Shown piece after piece: positions 14,222 to 15,532 of a DNA stretch of 15,532 nt. The position numbers and the translations under genes were made by a program. Below the pieces are notes generated by a model that was not told the origin of the DNA, searched no databases, and was given only the letters and a program-made list of their open reading frames with translations. Position 1 is the first letter of the stretch. Each line of letters begins with the position of its first letter. Source of the DNA: Candidatus Kapaibacterium sp. (GTDB lineage Bacteria > Bacteroidota > Ignavibacteria > Kapaibacteriales > UBA2268); assembly GCA_027858275.1 (NCBI GenBank), contig JAQIDA010000117.1:1-15532 (forward strand), given 5' to 3'.

Positions 14222-14259
14222 TAGACTATAAATTACAAACAATTACAGACCGGAATATC

Positions 14260-15405
14260 ATGGATAATAAAAACACATATTTGTTCACTTCGGAGTCAGT
14301 TTCCGAAGGGCATCCCGACAAACTCTGCGATCAAGTTTCTGACGCGGTATTGGATGCTATGCTTGAGCAAGATCCAAACAGTAGAGTTGCCTGCGAATGC
14401 TATGCCGCAACGGGTATGGTCATCGTCGGCGGCGAAATTACAACAGAGGCATATGTCAATTTGCAGGACATAGTTCGCAATGTTATTAAAGACATCGGTT
14501 ATACGGCTCCTGAAATGAGATTCGATTCAAATTCTTGCTCAGTACTCAATGTTATCAATCATCAATCACATGATATTGCAATGGGTGTTGATACAGGCGG
14601 CGCCGGCGATCAGGGAATGATGTTCGGTTATGCGACGACTGAAACTGAAGAATTGATGCCTGCTCCTTTGATGTATTCTCACAAACTTGTCAAAAAGTTG
14701 GCGGATATTCGTAAGACTGACGGAAATTTGATGCCTTATCTGCGTCCTGACGCTAAATCACAGGTAACATTCCGGTATTCCGACAACAAAGAAATACTTC
14801 GTGCCGACACAATCGTTATTTCGACTCAACACAGTGAAGACGTTGAGCAAGCTACTATTCGCGAAGATGTAATCAATCATGTGATTAAAGATATTATGCC
14901 GGCGAAATATATCGATGAGAACACCAAATTCCATATCAACCCGACAGGCAAATTCGTCATTGGCGGACCTCACGGGGATACGGGATTGACCGGCAGAAAA
15001 ATCATTGTGGATACTTACGGCGGCTCGGCCCCTCACGGAGGCGGCGCGTTCTCAGGCAAAGATGCTACAAAAGTTGACAGGTCGGCAGCTTATGCGGCCA
15101 GACACGTTGCTAAAAACATTGTAGCGGCAGGTTTGGCGACTGAATGCACCATTCAATTGTCTTATGCCATCGGAGTCAGTGAGCCGGTTTCGATCAATGT
15201 GATCACTCACGGGACTTCCAAAATATCAGATTATGTTATTTCTGATTTCGTGATGAAGAACATCGATCTAAGCCCTCAGGCAATTATCGAACGTTTGGAC
15301 TTGAGAAAACCGATCTTTAGACCGACAGCTTCTTACGGCCATTTCGGCAGAAGTGAATTCTCTTGGGAAAAACTTGATATGATTGATCTGTTTAAGAAGA
15401 TATAA
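14260..15405 (+). CDS. metK: S-adenosylmethionine synthetase
   Basis: Methionine adenosyltransferase makes S-adenosylmethionine from methionine and ATP, releasing phosphate and pyrophosphate. The 381-residue length matches bacterial MetK (about 384). Signature motifs are intact: 'SEGHPDKLCDQVSDA' (15-29) with the active-site His18, 'GAGDQGMMFGYA' (114-125), 'GGPHGDTGLTGRKIIVDTYG' (235-254) and the phosphate-binding 'GGGAFSGKD' (260-268) followed by 'KVDRSAAY'. ATG 14260 is chosen because 'TYLFTSESVSEGHPDK' gives the usual family N-terminus; the ribosome-binding site is only a weak GGAA at about 5 nt. Its product is the methyl and radical donor used by MiaB, also encoded in this window, though far away and on the other strand. 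A nested palindrome begins 7 bp after the stop. Confidence 0.97.
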   Translation: MDNKNTYLFTSESVSEGHPDKLCDQVSDAVLDAMLEQDPNSRVACECYAATGMVIVGGEITTEAYVNLQDIVRNVIKDIGYTAPEMRFDSNSCSVLNVINHQSHDIAMGVDTGGAGDQGMMFGYATTETEELMPAPLMYSHKLVKKLADIRKTDGNLMPYLRPDAKSQVTFRYSDNKEILRADTIVISTQHSEDVEQATIREDVINHVIKDIMPAKYIDENTKFHINPTGKFVIGGPHGDTGLTGRKIIVDTYGGSAPHGGGAFSGKDATKVDRSAAYAARHVAKNIVAAGLATECTIQLSYAIGVSEPVSINVITHGTSKISDYVISDFVMKNIDLSPQAIIERLDLRKPIFRPTASYGHFGRSEFSWEKLDMIDLFKKI

Positions 15406-15411
15406 TCTTCG

Positions 15412-15492
15412 ATGGATTCCACTTTCTTCAGTGGATTCCATCTTAGCAAAGCCCGGAAGAAAATGGAATCCACTCAAGAAAGTGGAATCCAT
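15412..15492. repeat. Nested 81-bp palindrome (two 30-bp inverted arms)
   Basis: Arm 1 (15412-15441) and arm 2 (15463-15492) are inverted copies that differ at one of 30 positions and flank a 21-bp spacer. Each arm is itself a near-perfect hairpin: ATGGATTCCACT / AGTGGATTCCAT around TTCTTC in arm 1, ATGGAATCCACT / AGTGGAATCCAT around CAAGAA in arm 2. Each 12-bp stem has one central mismatch. The element can therefore fold as two hairpins or one long cruciform. It begins 7 bp after the metK stop. It resembles REP/BIME-type elements in form; no T run follows, so it is not a standard terminator. Confidence 0.85.
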
Positions 15493-15532
15493 TGAAGAAA
15501 TACAAAAATAAAATTTTTACATAAAAATTAAA

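Noticed and set aside
15268..15492. Minus-strand 74-codon frame over the end of metK
   Set aside because: It starts in the palindrome and runs antisense through metK; no family features are seen, so it is a shadow frame.
15512..15529. AATTTTT-ACAT-AAAAATT hairpin at the window end as a terminator
   Set aside because: The stem is AT-only and the window ends just beyond it, so there is not enough evidence.
1..15532. Possible genetic-code change (no recognised gene ends in TGA; two broken frames carry in-frame TGA)
   Set aside because: MiaB, Pgi, MltD, MetK and the large T9SS protein are full length with no internal TGA, and Trp and Gly use normal codons. Zero TGA stops in about eleven genes is compatible with stop-codon bias.

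Overview
The window looks like a chromosomal segment of a Bacteroidota/FCB-group bacterium, plausibly a Kapabacteria- or Ignavibacteria-like lineage (inference). The evidence is a large secreted protein ending in a type IX secretion (T9SS)-type C-terminal domain, a decayed second T9SS tail, ASH/choice-of-anchor-D-like repeats, promoter elements of the Bacteroidetes TTTG / TAnnTTTG type, and moderately AT-rich DNA. All recognised genes end in TAA or TAG.

Layout. 1-1395: the end of a beta-propeller-like reading frame with an in-frame TGA near the window edge, followed 2 bp later by a secreted, probably outer-membrane beta-barrel protein. 1396-3116: an accessory island. A three-gene HipBST-type toxin-antitoxin operon (HipB-like repressor, HipS-like small antitoxin, HipT-like kinase) lies between two copies of a ~65-bp direct repeat, each containing a terminator-like hairpin. 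Three 18-bp operator-like palindromes at exactly 40-bp steps precede hipB; the middle one sits between the -33 and -7 promoter elements and the last covers the hipB ribosome-binding site. Next to the right repeat is a degraded T9SS tail on the minus strand. 3392-4711: miaB (minus). 4948-8436: a 1162-residue T9SS-exported protein with an N-terminal propeller, PKD-like domains and three ~100-residue repeats with paired cysteines. 8488-10128: pgi (minus). 10129-10576: divergent intergenic region with a long imperfect inverted repeat. 10577-13045: MltD-like lytic transglycosylase with about five LysM domains. 13182-14159: sugar-phosphate nucleotidyltransferase. 14260-15405: metK with a possible structured leader and, just downstream, an 81-bp nested palindrome.

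The housekeeping genes cover tRNA modification (MiaB), central sugar metabolism (Pgi), nucleotide-sugar synthesis, peptidoglycan turnover (MltD) and S-adenosylmethionine synthesis (MetK, which makes the cofactor MiaB uses). Their proximity does not show a dedicated pathway. The most notable part is the HipBST island with its operator array and flanking repeats. HipBST systems are known from E. coli O127; the distinctive points here are the phased operators, the altered Gly-rich-loop motif, the Zn-finger-like N-terminus of the kinase and the repeat-bounded context. No rRNA, tRNA, CRISPR array, transposase or integrase was recognised.
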